A stretch of 64,000 nt of DNA from Liolophura sinensis (GCF_032854445.1 NW_027018044.1:1-64000); one strand, 5' to 3'; positions 10,546 through 21,880 are shown, counted from the first letter of the stretch. A program made the numbers and translations. The notes: generated from the sequence alone by a model not told the origin.

Positions 10546-12699
10546 TACACGTAGATAAAGACATTGAGATTGTCTTGCACTTAGAAGTAAGGCAATTGCT
10601 GGGTGAGTTAAATGGGCTTGGCCCAAAGATTTGACGTCTTCTGAGCTACCGAAGGGCACATAACTTATAGTCAAAAGTTGAATATAGTAATGACCAGTCG
10701 CGATTGTACAGAGTACAGTGTAGCCGATTTCAATTAACAAAAAGACCAGGCAAAAATGCAAAAGTGGAAAAACTGTTCCAGTGCTACTAGTAAGAGGCTA
10801 ATCCGACGTATTTTGTGACGAGAAATCGAATGGTGCAAACCGCGTTGCTCTCCGACCAATACTTTTGGCTGTAGCGACTGATCAATGATCATTGATGTCA
10901 TAATCACGTGCCCAGCAACGGCTCTTACTCCATGGAAACCAGGGATATTTGCAATTTTTTAACAGCTGCCGATGCCTGGCCCAATTCCACATCTTTTGGC
11001 ACCTTATAAATGTGGGTCAGTGTTTAGTTGTACTTTTTACAGCAGACTGTATCAAGTACCTTGTGGTTTTCACGTACAAATGGTGTGGTTTTTCTACACG
11101 TAGATAAAGACATTGAGATTGTCTTGCACTTAGAAGTAAGGCAATTGCTGGGTGAGTTAAATGGGCTTGGCCTAAAGATTTGACGTCTTCTGAGCTACCG
11201 AAGGGCACATAACTTATAGTCAAAAGTTGAATATAGTAATGACCAGTCGCGATTGTACAGAGTACAGTGTAGCCGATTTCAATTAACAAAAAGACCAGGC
11301 AAAAATGCAAAAGTGGAAAAACTGTTCCAGTGCTGCTGGTAAGAGGCTAATCCGACGTATTTTGTGACGAGAAATCGAATGGTGCAAACCGCGTTGCTTT
11401 CCGACCAATACTTTTGGCTGTAGCGACAATTGATTGATCATTGATGTCATAATCACGTGCCCAGCAACGGCTCTTACTCCATGGAAACCAGGGATATTTG
11501 CAATTTTTTAACAGCTGCCGATCCCTGGCCCAATTCTGCATCTTTTGGCACCTTAAAAATGTGGGTCAGTGTTTAGTTGTACTTTTTACAGCAGACTGTA
11601 TCAAGTACCTTGAGTTTTTTATGTACAAATGGTCTGGTTTTTCTACACGTAGATAAAGACATTGAGATTGTCTTGGACTTAGAAGTAAGACAATTGCTGG
11701 GTGAGTTAAATCGGCTTAGCCCAAAGATTTCAGGTCTTCTGGGCTACCGAAGGGGCACATAACTTATAGTCAAAAGTTGAATATAGTAATGACCAGTCGC
11801 GATTGTACAGAGTACAGTTTAGCCGATTTCAATTAACAAAAAGACGAAGCAAAAATGCAAAAGTGGAAAAACTGTTCCAGTGCTACTAGTAAGAGCCTAA
11901 TCCGACGTATTTTGTGACGAGAAATCGAATGGTGCAAACCGCGTTGCTCTCCGACCAATACTTTTGGCTGTAGCGACAGATCAATGATCATTGATGTCAT
12001 AATCACGTGCCCAGCAACGGCTCTTACTCCATGGAAACCAGGGATATTTGCAATTTTTTAACAGCTGCCGATGCCTGGCTCAATTCCACATCTTTTGGCA
12101 CCTTATAAATGTGGGTCAGTGTTTAGTTGTACTTTTTACAGCAGACTGTATCAAGTACCTTGTGTTTTTTATGTACAAATGGTCTGGTTTTTCTACACGT
12201 AGATAAAGACATTGAGATTGTCTTGGACTTAGAAGTAAGACAATTGCTGGGTGAGTTAAATGGGCTTGGCCGAAAGATTTGACGTCTTCTGGGCTACCGA
12301 AGGGCACATAACTTATAGTCAAAAGTTGAATATAGTAATGACCAGTCGCGATTGTACAGAGTACAGTGTAGCCGATTTCAATTAACAAAAAGACCAGGTA
12401 AAAATGCAAAAGTGGAAAAACTGTTCCAGTGCTGCTGGTAAGAGGCTAATCCGACGTATTTTGTGACGAGAAATCGAATGGTGCAAACCGCGTTGCTCTC
12501 CGACCAATACTTTTGGCTGTAGTGACAATTGAATGATCATATATGTCATAATCACTTGCCCAGCAACGGCTCTTACTCCATGGAAACCAGGGAAATTTGC
12601 AATTTTTCAACAGCTGCCGATGCCTGGCTCAATTCCGCATCTTTTGGCACCTTACTGAAGTGGGTCAGTGTTCAGTTGTACTTTTTACAGCAGACTGTA
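9416..12699 (+). repeat. Units U17 (3' part) to U23 (5' part): mixed A/B
   Basis: Unit starts are 9784, 10332, 10881, 11430, 11980 and 12529. Classes run B, A, B, B, B, A. U20 is a chimera: its class B first half (ATAAATGTGGGTCAG) joins a class A second half (GTGGTTTTCACG, GCACTTAGAAGTAAGGC, GACGTCTTCTGAGC) copied from a U19-like unit. U21 has CGATTGATCATTG-type starts (GACAATTGATTGATC), a CTTGAGTTTTTTATG variant and one extra G in AGGGGCACAT (about 11754), making it 550 bp. Confidence 0.83.
11980..12528 (+). repeat. Reference class B monomer (U22), 549 bp
   Basis: Class B differs from class A at linked positions. The unit starts with the 16-bp palindrome ATCAATGATCATTGAT instead of TTGAATGATCATTTAT. 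It has GGGATATTTGC and a TTTTTTAACAG run, CAATTCCACATC, ATAAATGTGGGTCAGTGTTTAG, TTTTTTATGTACAAATGG followed by TCTGG, and GGACTTAGAAGTAAGACAA. The rest of the unit is nearly the same as class A. Close relatives include U2, U6, U11, U15, U18, U24, U30, U32, U37, U61 and U113. Confidence 0.88.
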
Positions 12700-15600
12700 T
12701 CAAGTACCTTGTGCTTTTCACGTACAAATGGTGTGGTTTTTCTACACGTAGATAAAGACATTGAGATTGTCTTGCACTTAGAAGTAAGGCAATTGCTGGG
12801 TGAGTTAAATGGGCTTGGCCCAAAGATTTGACGTCTTCTGAGCTACCGAAGGTCCCATAACTTATAGTCAAAAGTTGAATATAGTAATGACCAGTCGCGA
12901 TTGTACAGAGTACAGTGTAGCCGATTTCAATTAACAAAAAGACCAGGCAAAAATGCAAAAGTGGAAAAACTGTTCCAGTGCTGCTGGTAAGAGGCTAATC
13001 CGACGTATTTTGTGACGAGAAATCGAATGGTGCAAACCGCGTTGCTTTCCGACCAATACTTTTGGCTGTAGCGACAATTGATTGATCATTGATATCATAA
13101 TCACGTGCCCAGCAACGGCTCTTACTCCATGGAAACCAGGGATATTTGCAATTTTTTAACAGCTGCCGATGCCTGGCCCAATTCTGCATCTTTTGGCACC
13201 TTAAAAATGTGGGTCAGTGTTTAGTTGTACTTTTTACAGCAGACTGTATCAAGTACCTTGTGTTTTTTATGTACAAATGGTCTGGTTTTTCTACACGTAG
13301 ATAAAGACATTGAGATTGTCTTGGACTTAGAAGTAAGACAATTGCTGGGTGAGTTAAATGGGCTTAGCCCAAAGATTTCAGGTCTTCTGGGCTACCGAAG
13401 GGCACATAACTTATAGTCAAAAGTTGAATATAGTAATGACCTGTCGCGATTGTACAGAGTACAGTGTAGCCGATTTCAAATAACAAAAAGACCAGGCAAA
13501 AATGCAAAAGTGGAAAAACTGTTCCAGTGCTGCTGGTAAGAGTCTAATCCGACGTATTTTGTGACGAGAAATCGAATGGTGCAAACCGCGTTGCTCTCCG
13601 ACCAATACTTTTGGCTGTAGTGACAATTGAATGATCATTTATGTCATAATCACGTGCCCAGCAACGGCTCTTACTCCATGGAAACCAGGGAAATTTGCAA
13701 TTTTTCAACAGCTGCCGATGCCTGGCTCAATTCCGCATCTTTTGGAACCTTACTCAAGTGGGTCAGTGTTCAGTTGTACTTTTTACAGCAGACTGTATCA
13801 AGTACCTTGTGGTTTTCACGTACAAATGGTGTGGTTTTTCTACACGTAGATAAAGACATTGAGATTGTCTTGCACTTAGAAGTAAGGACAATTGCTGGGT
13901 GAGTTAAATGGGCTTGGCCCAAAGATTTGACGTCTTCTGAGCTACCGAAGGGCACATAACTTATAATCAAAAGTTGAATATAGTAATGACCAGTCGCGAT
14001 TGTACAGAGTACAGTGTAGCCGATTTCAATTAACAAAAAGACCAGGCAAAAATGCAAAAGTGGAAAAACTGTTCCAGTGCTACTAGTAAGAGGCTAATCC
14101 GACGTATTTTGTGACGAGAAATCGAATGGTGCAATCCGCGTTGCTCTCCGACCAATACTTTTGGCTGTAGCGACAATTGAATGATCATTTATGTCATAAT
14201 CACGTGCGTAGCAACGGCTCTTACTCCATGGAAACCAGGGAAATTTGCAATTTTTCAACAGCTGCCGATGCCTGGCTCAATTCCGCATCTTTTGGCACCT
14301 TACTGAAGTGGGTTAGTGTTCAGTTGTACTTTTTACAGCAGACTGTATCAAGTACCTTGTGTTTTTCACGTACAAATGGTGTGGTTTTTCTACACGTAGA
14401 TAAAGACATTGAGATTGTCTTGCACTTAGAAGTAAGGCAATTGCTGGGTGAGTTAAATGGGCTTAGCCCAAAGATTTCAGGTCTTCTGGGCTACCGAAGG
14501 GCACATAACTTATAGTCAAAAGTTGAATATAGTAATGACCAGTCGCGATTGTACAGAGTACAGTGTAGCCGATTTCAATTAACAAAAAGACCAGGCAAAA
14601 ATGCAAAAGTGGAAAAACTGTTCCAGTGCTACTAGTAGAGGCTAATCCGACGTATTTTTGTGACGAGAAATCGAATGGTGCAAACGGCGTTGCTCTCCGA
14701 CCAATACTTTTGGCTGTAGCGACAGATCAATGATCATTTATGTCATAATCACGTGCCCAGCAACGGCTCTTACTCCATGGAAACCAGGGAAATTTGCAAT
14801 TTTTTAACAGCTGCCGATGCCTGGCCCAATTCTGCATCCTTTGGCACCCTAAAAATGTGGGTCAGTGTTTAGTTGTACTTTTTACAGCAGACTGTATCAA
14901 GTACCTTGTGTTTTTTATGTACAAATGGTCTGGTTTTTCTACACGTAGATAAAGACATTGAGATTGTCTTGGACTTAGAAGTAAGACAATTGCTGGGTGA
15001 GTTAAATGGGCCTTAGCCCAAAGATTTCAGGTCTTCTGGGCTACCGAAGGGCACATAACTTATAGTCAAAAGTTGAATATAGTAATGACCAGTCGCGATT
15101 GTACAGAGTACAGTTTAGCCGATTTCAATTAACAAAAAGACGAAGCAAAAATGCAAAAGTGGAAAAACTGTTCCAGTGCTACTAGTAAGAGGCTAATCCG
15201 ACGTATTTTGTGACGAGAAATCGAATGGTGCAAACCGCGTTGCTCTCCGACCAATACTTTTGGCTGTAGCGACAGATCAATGATCATTGATGTCATAATC
15301 ACGTGCCCAGCAACGGCTCTTACTCCATGGAAACCAGGGATATTTGCAATTTTTTAACAGCTGCCGATGCCTGGAACAATTCCACATCTTTTGGCACCTT
15401 ATAAATGTGGGTCAGTGTTTAGTTGTACTTTTTACAGCAGACTGTATCAAGTACCTTGTTTTTTTTATGTACAAATGGTGTGGTTTTTCTACACGTAGAT
15501 AAAGACATTGAGATTGTCTTGGACTTAGAAGTAAGGCAATTGCTGGGTGAGTTAAATGGGCTTAGCCCAAAGATTTCAGGTCTTCTGGGCTAACGAAGGG

Positions 15601-17090
15601 CACATATCTTATAGTCAAAAGTTGAATATAGTAATGACCAGTCGCGATTGTACAGAGTACAGTGTAGCCGATTTCAATTAACAAAAAGACCAGGTAAAAA
15701 TGCAAAAGTGGAAAAACTGTTCCAGTGCTGCTGGTAAGAGGCTAATCCGACGTATTTTGTGACGACAAATCGAATGGTGCAAACCGCGTTGCTCTCCAAC
15801 CAATACATTTGGCTGTAGTGACAATTGAATGATCATTTATGTCATAATCACGTGCCCAGCAACGGCTCTTACTCCATTGAAACCAGGGAAATTTGCAATT
15901 TTTCAACAGCTGCCGATGCCTGGCTCAATTCCGCATCTTTTGGCAACTTACTGAAGTGGGTCAGTGTTCAGTTGTACTTTTTACAGCAGACTGTATCAAG
16001 TACCTTGTGGTTTTCACGTACAAATGGTGTGGTTTTTCTACACGTAGATAAAGACATTGAGATTGTCTTGCACTTAGAAGTAAGGCAATTGCTGGGTGAG
16101 TTAAATGGGCTTGGTCCAAAGATTTGACGTCTTCTGAGCTACCGAAGGGCACATAACTTATAGTCAAAAGTTGAATATAGTAATGACCAGTCGCGATTGT
16201 ACAGAGTACAGTGTAGCCGATTTCAATTAACAAAAAGACCAGGCAAAAATGCAAAAGTGGAAAAACTGTTCCAGTGCTGCTGGTAAGAGGCTAATCCGAC
16301 GTATTTTGTGACGAGAAATCGAATGGTGCAAACCGCGTTGCTTTCCGACCAATACTTTTGGCTGTAGCGACAATTGATTGATTATTGATGTCATAATCAC
16401 GTGCCCAGCAACGGCTCTTACTCCATGGAAACCAGGGATATTTGCAATTTTTTAACAGCTGCCGATGCCTGGCCCAATTCCGCATCTTTTTGCACCCTAA
16501 AAATGTGGGTCAGTGTTTAGTTGTACTTTTTACAGCAGACTGTATCAAGTACCTTGTGTTTTTTATGTACAAATGGTCTGGTTTTTCTACACGTAGATAA
16601 AGACATTGAGATTGTCTTGGACTTAGAAGTAAGACAATTGCTGGGTGAGTTAAATGGGCTTAGCCCAAAGATTTCAGGTCTTCTGGGCTACCGAAGGGCA
16701 CATAACTTATAGTCAAAAGTTGAATATAGTAATGACCAGTCGCGATTGTACAGAGTACAGTTTAGCCGATTTCAATTAACAAAAAGACCAGGCAAAAATG
16801 CAAAAGTGGAAAAAACTGTTCCAGTGCTACTAGTAAGAGGCTAATCCGACGTATTTTGTGACGAGAAATCGAATGGTGCAAACCGCGTTGCTCTCCGACC
16901 AATACTTTTGGCTGTAGCGACAGATCAATGATCATTGATGTCATAATCACGTGCCCAGCAACGGCTCTTACTCCATGGAAACCAGGGATATTTGCAATTT
17001 TTTAACAGCTGCCGATGCCTGGCCCAATTCCACATCTTTTGGCACCTTATAAATGTGGGTCTGTGTTTAGTTGTACTTTTTACAGCAGAC
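12700..17090 (+). repeat. Large duplicated block, first copy (8 units)
   Basis: Late U23 to early U31 (starts 12529, 13078, 13627, 14177, 14726, 15276, 15825, 16374, 16924). Diagnostic private variants are CCGAAGGTCCCATAAC (U23), GATCATTGATATCATAATC (U24), TTTCAAATAACAAAAAG (U24 end), CCTGGAACAATTCC with CTTGTTTTTTTTATG and GGGCTAACGAAGG (U28), ACTCCATTGAAACC with TTTTGGCAACTTAC (U29), and TTGATTGATTATTG with CTTTTTGCACCC (U30). All of these recur in the next block at offsets of 4,395 bp (left part) and 3,295 bp (right part). Confidence 0.88.
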
Positions 17091-20000
17091 TGTATCAAGT
17101 ACCTTGTGTTTTTCACGTACAAATGGTGTGGTTTTTCTACACGTAGATAAAGACATTGAGATTGTCTTGCACTTAGAAGTAAGGCAATTGCTGGGTGAGT
17201 TAAATGGGCTTGGCCCAAAGATTTGACGTCTTCTGAGCTACCGAAGGTCCCATAACTTATAGTCAAAAGTTGAATATAGTAATGACCAGTCGCGATTGTA
17301 CAGAGTACAGTGTAGCCGATTTCAATTAACAAAAAGACCAGGCAAAAATGCAAAAGTGGAAAAACTGTTCCAGTGCTGCTGGTAAGAGGCTAATCCGACG
17401 TATTTTGTGACGAGAAATCGAATGGTGCAAACCGCGTTGCTTTCCGACCAATACTTTTGGCTGTAGCGACAATTGATTGATCATTGATATCATAATCACG
17501 TGCCCAGCAACGGCTCTTACTCCATGGAAACCAGGGATATTTGCAATTTTTTAACAGCTGCCGATGCCTGGCCCAATTCTGCATCTTTTGGCACCTTAAA
17601 AATGTGGGTCAGTGTTTAGTTGTACTTTTTACAGCAGACTGTATCAAGTACCTTGTGTTTTTTATGTACAAATGGTCTGGTTTTTCTACACGTAGATAAA
17701 GACATTGAGATTGTCTTGGACTTAGAAGTAAGACAATTGCTGGGTGAGTTAAATGGGCTTAGCCCAAAGATTTCAGGTCTTCTGGGCTACCGAAGGGCAC
17801 ATAACTTATAGTCAAAAGTTGAATATAGTAATGACCTGTCGCGATTGTACAGAGTACAGTGTAGCCGATTTCAAATAACAAAAAGACCAGGCAAAAATGC
17901 AAAAGTGGAAAAACTGTTCCAGTGCTGCTGGTAAGAGTCTAATCCGACGTATTTTGTGACGAGAAATCGAATGGTGCAAACCGCGTTGCTCTCCGACCAA
18001 TACTTTTGGCTGTAGTGACAATTGAATGATCATTTATGTCATAATCACGTGCCCAGCAACGGCTCTTACTCCATGGAAACCAGGGAAATTTGCAATTTTT
18101 TAACAGCTGCCGATGCCTGGCCCAATTCTGCATCTTTTGGCACCCTAAAAATGTGGGTCAGTGTTTAGTTGTACTTTTTACAGCAGACTGTATCAAGTAC
18201 CTTGTGTTTTTTATGTACAAATGGTCTGGTTTTTCTACACGTAGATAAAGACATTGAGATTGTCTTGGACTTAGAAGTAAGACAATTGCTGGGTGAGTTA
18301 AATGGGCTTAGCCCAAAGATTTCAGGTCTTCTGGGCTACCGAAGGGCACATAACTTATAGTCAAAAGTTGAATATAGTAATGACCAGTCGCGATTGTACA
18401 GAGTACAGTTTAGCCGATTTCAATTAACAAAAAGACGAAGCAAAAATGCAAAAGTGGAAAAACTGTTCCAGTGCTACTAGTAAGAGGCTAATCCGACGTA
18501 TTTTGTGACGAGAAATCGAATGGTGCAAACCGCGTTGCTCTCCGACCAATACTTTTGGCTGTAGCGACAGATCAATGATCATTGATGTCATAATCACGTG
18601 CCCAGCAACGGCTCTTACTCCATGGAAACCAGGGATATTTGCAATTTTTTAACAGCTGCCGATGCCTGGAACAATTCCACATCTTTTGGCACCTTATAAA
18701 TGTGGGTCAGTGTTTAGTTGTACTTTTTACAGCAGACTGTATCAAGTACCTTGTTTTTTTTATGTACAAATGGTGTGGTTTTTCTACACGTAGATAAAGA
18801 CATTGAGATTGTCTTGGACTTAGAAGTAAGGCAATTGCTGGGTGAGTTAAATGGGCTTAGCCCAAAGATTTCAGGTCTTCTGGGCTAACGAAGGGCACAT
18901 ATCTTATAGTCAAAAGTTGAATATAGTAATGACCAGTCGCGATTGTACAGAGTACAGTGTAGCCGATTTCAATTAACAAAAAGACCAGGTAAAAATGCAA
19001 AAGTGGAAAAACTGTTCCAGTGCTGCTGGTAAGAGGCTAATCCGACGTATTTTGTGACGACAAATCGAATGGTGCAAACCGCGTTGCTCTCCAACCAATA
19101 CATTTGGCTGTAGTGACAATTGAATGATCATTTATGTCATAATCACGTGCCCAGCAACGGCTCTTACTCCATTGAAACCAGGGAAATTTGCAATTTTTCA
19201 ACAGCTGCCGATGCCTGGCTCAATTCCGCATCTTTTGGCAACTTACTGAAGTGGGTCAGTGTTCAGTTGTACTTTTTACAGCAGACTGTATCAAGTACCT
19301 TGTGGTTTTCACGTACAAATGGTGTGGTTTTTCTACACGTAGATAAAGACATTGAGATTGTCTTGCACTTAGAAGTAAGGCAATTGCTGGGTGAGTTAAA
19401 TGGGCTTGGTCCAAAGATTTGACGTCTTCTGAGCTACCGAAGGGCACATAACTTATAGTCAAAAGTTGAATATAGTAATGACCAGTCGCGATTGTACAGA
19501 GTACAGTGTAGCCGATTTCAATTAACAAAAAGACCAGGCAAAAATGCAAAAGTGGAAAAACTGTTCCAGTGCTGCTGGTAAGAGGCTAATCCGACGTATT
19601 TTGTGACGAGAAATCGAATGGTGCAAACCGCGTTGCTTTCCGACCAATACTTTTGGCTGTAGCGACAATTGATTGATTATTGATGTCATAATCACGTGCC
19701 CAGCAACGGCTCTTACTCCATGGAAACCAGGGATATTTGCAATTTTTTAACAGCTGCCGATGCCTGGCCCAATTCCGCATCTTTTTGCACCCTAAAAATG
19801 TGGGTCAGTGTTTAGTTGTACTTTTTACAGCAGACTGTATCAAGTACCTTGTGTTTTTTATGTACAAATGGTCTGGTTTTTCTACACGTAGATAAAGACA
19901 TTGAGATTGTCTTGGACTTAGAAGTAAGACAATTGCTGGGTGAGTTAAATGGGCTTAGCCCAAAGATTTCAGGTCTTCTGGGCTACCGAAGGGCACATAA

Positions 20001-20345
20001 CTTATAGTCAAAAGTTGAATATAGTAATGACCAGTCGCGATTGTACAGAGTACAGTTTAGCCGATTTCAATTAACAAAAAGACCAGGCAAAAATGCAAAA
20101 GTGGAAAAACTGTTCCAGTGCTACTAGTAAGAGGCTAATCCGACGTATTTTGTGACGAGAAATCGAATGGTGCAAACCGCGTTGCTCTCCGACCAATACT
20201 TTTGGCTGTAGCGACAGATCAATGATCATTGATGTCATAATCACGTGCCCAGCAACGGCTCTTACTCCATGGAAACCAGGGATATTTGCAATTTTTTAAC
20301 AGCTGCCGATGCCTGGCCCAATTCCACATCTTTTGGCACCTTATA
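17091..20345 (+). repeat. Large duplicated block, second copy (6 units, two internal units missing)
   Basis: Late U31 to early U37 (starts 16924, 17473, 18022, 18571, 19120, 19669, 20218). From about 17.09 to 18.09 kb it follows 12.70-13.69 kb (offset 4,395). From about 18.09 kb onward it follows 14.80 kb onward (offset 3,295). The switch lies in U33, between the class A-like GGGAAATTTGC and the class B-like TTTTTTAACAG. The difference of 1,100 bp equals two monomers, so either two units were deleted from this copy or two were added to the first. Confidence 0.86.
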
Positions 20346-20790
20346 AATGTGGGTCAGTGTTTAGTTGTACTTTTTACAGCAGACTGTATCAAGTACCTTG
20401 TGTTTTTTATGTACAAATAGTCTGGTTTTTCTACACGTAGATAAAGACATTGAGATTGTCTTGGACTTAGAAGTAAGGCAATTGCTGGGTGAGTTAAATG
20501 GGCTTAGCCCAAAGATTTCAGGTCTTCTGGGCTACCGAAGGGCACATATCTTATAGTCAAAAGTTGAATATAGTAATGACCAGTCGCGATTGTACAGAGT
20601 ACAGTGTAGCCGATTTCAATTAACAAAAAGACCAGGTAAAAATGCAAAAGTGGAAAAACTGTTCCAGTGCTGCTGGTAAGAGGCTAATCCGACGTATTTT
20701 GTGACGACAAATCGAATGGTGCAAACCGCGTTGCTCTCCGACCAATACTTTTGGCTGTAGTGACAATTGAATGATCATTTATGTCATAAT

Positions 20791-20821
20791 CACGTGCCCA
20801 GCAACGGCTCTTACTCCATGG
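20791..20821. promoter_or_regulatory. Cluster of palindromic motifs CACGTG and CCATGGAAAC (candidate protein-binding sites, unproven)
   Basis: CACGTG is the canonical E-box core. About 20 bp further, CCATGG is followed by AAAC; read on the minus strand, GTTTCCATGG matches one half of an RFX-type X-box, while the second half is mismatched. Both are retained in nearly all units (exceptions include CACTTG in U23, CACATG in U112, CACGTA in U92 and CCATTG in U29/U35). No TATA box, terminator or Pol III box pair is evident, so promoter activity is not claimed. Confidence 0.25.
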
Positions 20822-20968
20822 AAACCAGGGAAATTTGCAATTTTTCAACAGCTGCCGATGCCTGGCTCAATTCCGCATCTTTTGGCACCTTACTGAAGTG
20901 GGTCAGTGTTCAGTTGTACTTTTTACAGCAGACTGTATCAAGTACCTTGTGGTTTTCACCTACAAATG

Positions 20969-20985
20969 GTGTGGTTTTTCTACAC
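20969..20985 (+). repeat. Inverted repeat GTGTGG-TTTTT-CTACAC (example in U38)
   Basis: A six-base stem with one G-T pair and a five-T loop occurs in units with GGTGTGG. Units with GGTCTGG (class B and the TTTATTATG class C subtype) break one pair, so this structure is not held constant across the array. Confidence 0.45.
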
Positions 20986-20992
20986 GTAGATA

Positions 20993-21011
20993 AAGACATT
21001 GAGATTGTCTT
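20993..21011 (+). repeat. 6-bp stem inverted repeat AAGACA/TGTCTT (example in U38)
   Basis: AAGACA, a 7-base loop TTGAGAT and TGTCTT form a perfect stem in almost all units regardless of class. Rare changes touch it: AAGATATTGAG at about 22641, GAGACTGTC at about 31434, and the 9-bp loop duplication in U14. Loop changes (TTAAGAT at 41871, 45715 and about 61070) leave the stem intact. Confidence 0.7.
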
Positions 21012-21047
21012 GCACTTAGAAGTAAGGCAATTGCTGGGTGAGTTAAA

Positions 21048-21060
21048 TGGGCTTGGCCCA
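21048..21060 (+). repeat. 5-bp stem inverted repeat TGGGC-TTG-GCCCA (example in U38)
   Basis: The perfect stem TGGGC/GCCCA has a three-base loop that is TTG or TTA in different units. Units with GCCGA instead of GCCCA (for example U2, U6, U42, U52, U67) lose the last C-G pair. The position is one of the most variable of the monomer. Confidence 0.6.
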
Positions 21061-21315
21061 AAGATTTGACGTCTTCTGGGCTACCGAAGGGCACATAACT
21101 TATAGTCAAAAGTTGAATATAGTAATGACCAGTCGCGATTGTACAGAGTACAGTGTAGCCGATTTCAATTAACAAAAAGACCAGGCAAAAATGCAAAACT
21201 GGAAAAACTGTTCCAGTGCTACTAGTAAGAGGCTAATCCGACGTATTTTGTGACGAGAAATCGAATGGTGCAAACCGCGTTGCTCTCCGACCAATACTTT
21301 TGGCTGTAGCGACAA

Positions 21316-21654
21316 TTGAATGATCATTTATGTCATAATCACGTGCGTAGCAACGGCTCTTACTCCATGGAAACCAGGGAAATTTGCAATTTTTCAACAG
21401 CTGCCGATGCCTGGCTCAATTCCGCATCTTTTGGCACCTTACTGAAGTGGGTTAGTGTTCAGTTGTACTTTTTACAGCAGACTGTATCAAGTACCTTGTG
21501 TTTTTCACGTACAAATGGTGTGTTTTTTCTACACGTAGATAAAGACATTGAGATTGTCTTGCACTTAGAAGTAAGGCAATTGCTGGGTGAGTTAAATGGG
21601 CTTAGCCTAAAGATTTCAGGTCTTCTGGGCTACCGAAGGGCACATAACTTATAG
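21316..21654 (+). other. Recurrent plus-strand ORF, 112 codons (example in U39), probably non-coding
   Basis: A reading frame of this kind recurs in most class A units. It opens at TTG, and the first ATG is codon 18 (the CCATGG site), which would give 95 residues. No domain, signal peptide or membrane segment is recognised. Since 549 is divisible by 3 the frame is preserved between units, but a stop (TTATAG) ends it in each unit, so no long repeat protein results. In class B units the frame is interrupted, and variant positions do not avoid amino-acid change. I regard it as a by-product of low divergence. Confidence 0.3.
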
Positions 21655-21864
21655 TCAAAAGTTGAATATAGTAATGACCAGTCGCGATTGTACAGAGTAC
21701 AGTGTAGCCGAATTCAATTAACAAAAAGATGAAGCAAAAATGCAAAAGTAGAAAAACTGTTCCAGTGCTACTAGTAAGAGGCTAATCCGACGTATTTTGT
21801 GACGAGAAATCGAATGGTGCAAACCGCGTTGCTCTCCGACCAATACTTTTGGCTGTAGCGACAG

Positions 21865-21880
21865 ATCAATGATCATTGAT
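21865..21880. repeat. 16-bp perfect palindrome at the class B unit start (example in U40)
   Basis: ATCAATGATCATTGAT reads the same on both strands. It occurs at the start of most class B units (for example U4, U6, U11, U15, U22, U28, U31, U34, U37, U61, U65, U66, U78, U85, U110, U113). Class A and C starts keep only the central AATGATCATT. It could extrude as a small cruciform or bind a dimeric protein; neither is shown by sequence alone. Confidence 0.85.

Larger units (their letters stand above)
20767..21315 (+). repeat. Reference class A monomer (U38), 549 bp
   Basis: This is a clean full-length example. Order of landmarks: AATGATCATT palindrome, CACGTG (20791), GCAACGGCTC, CCATGG (20816), CAGCTG (20849), class A diagnostic ACTGAAGTGGGTCAG, then CAGACTGTATCAAGTACC, a hairpin with a TTTTT loop (20969-20985), the AAGACA/TGTCTT hairpin (20993-21011), the TGGGC-TTG-GCCCA hairpin (21048-21060), GACGTC (21068), TCGCGA (21133), an A-rich stretch (AACAAAAAGACC, then GGAAAAACTGTTCC), and the GACGAGAAATCG / CAATACTTTTGGCTG end. 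Dividing the unit into thirds (549 = 3 x 183) shows no visible similarity between the thirds, so no shorter ancestral repeat is apparent. Confidence 0.93.

Noticed and set aside
20767-21315. The 549-bp monomer as a trimer of a 183-bp ancestral repeat
   Set aside because: By eye the three thirds show no alignable similarity. A self dot plot at low stringency would settle it.
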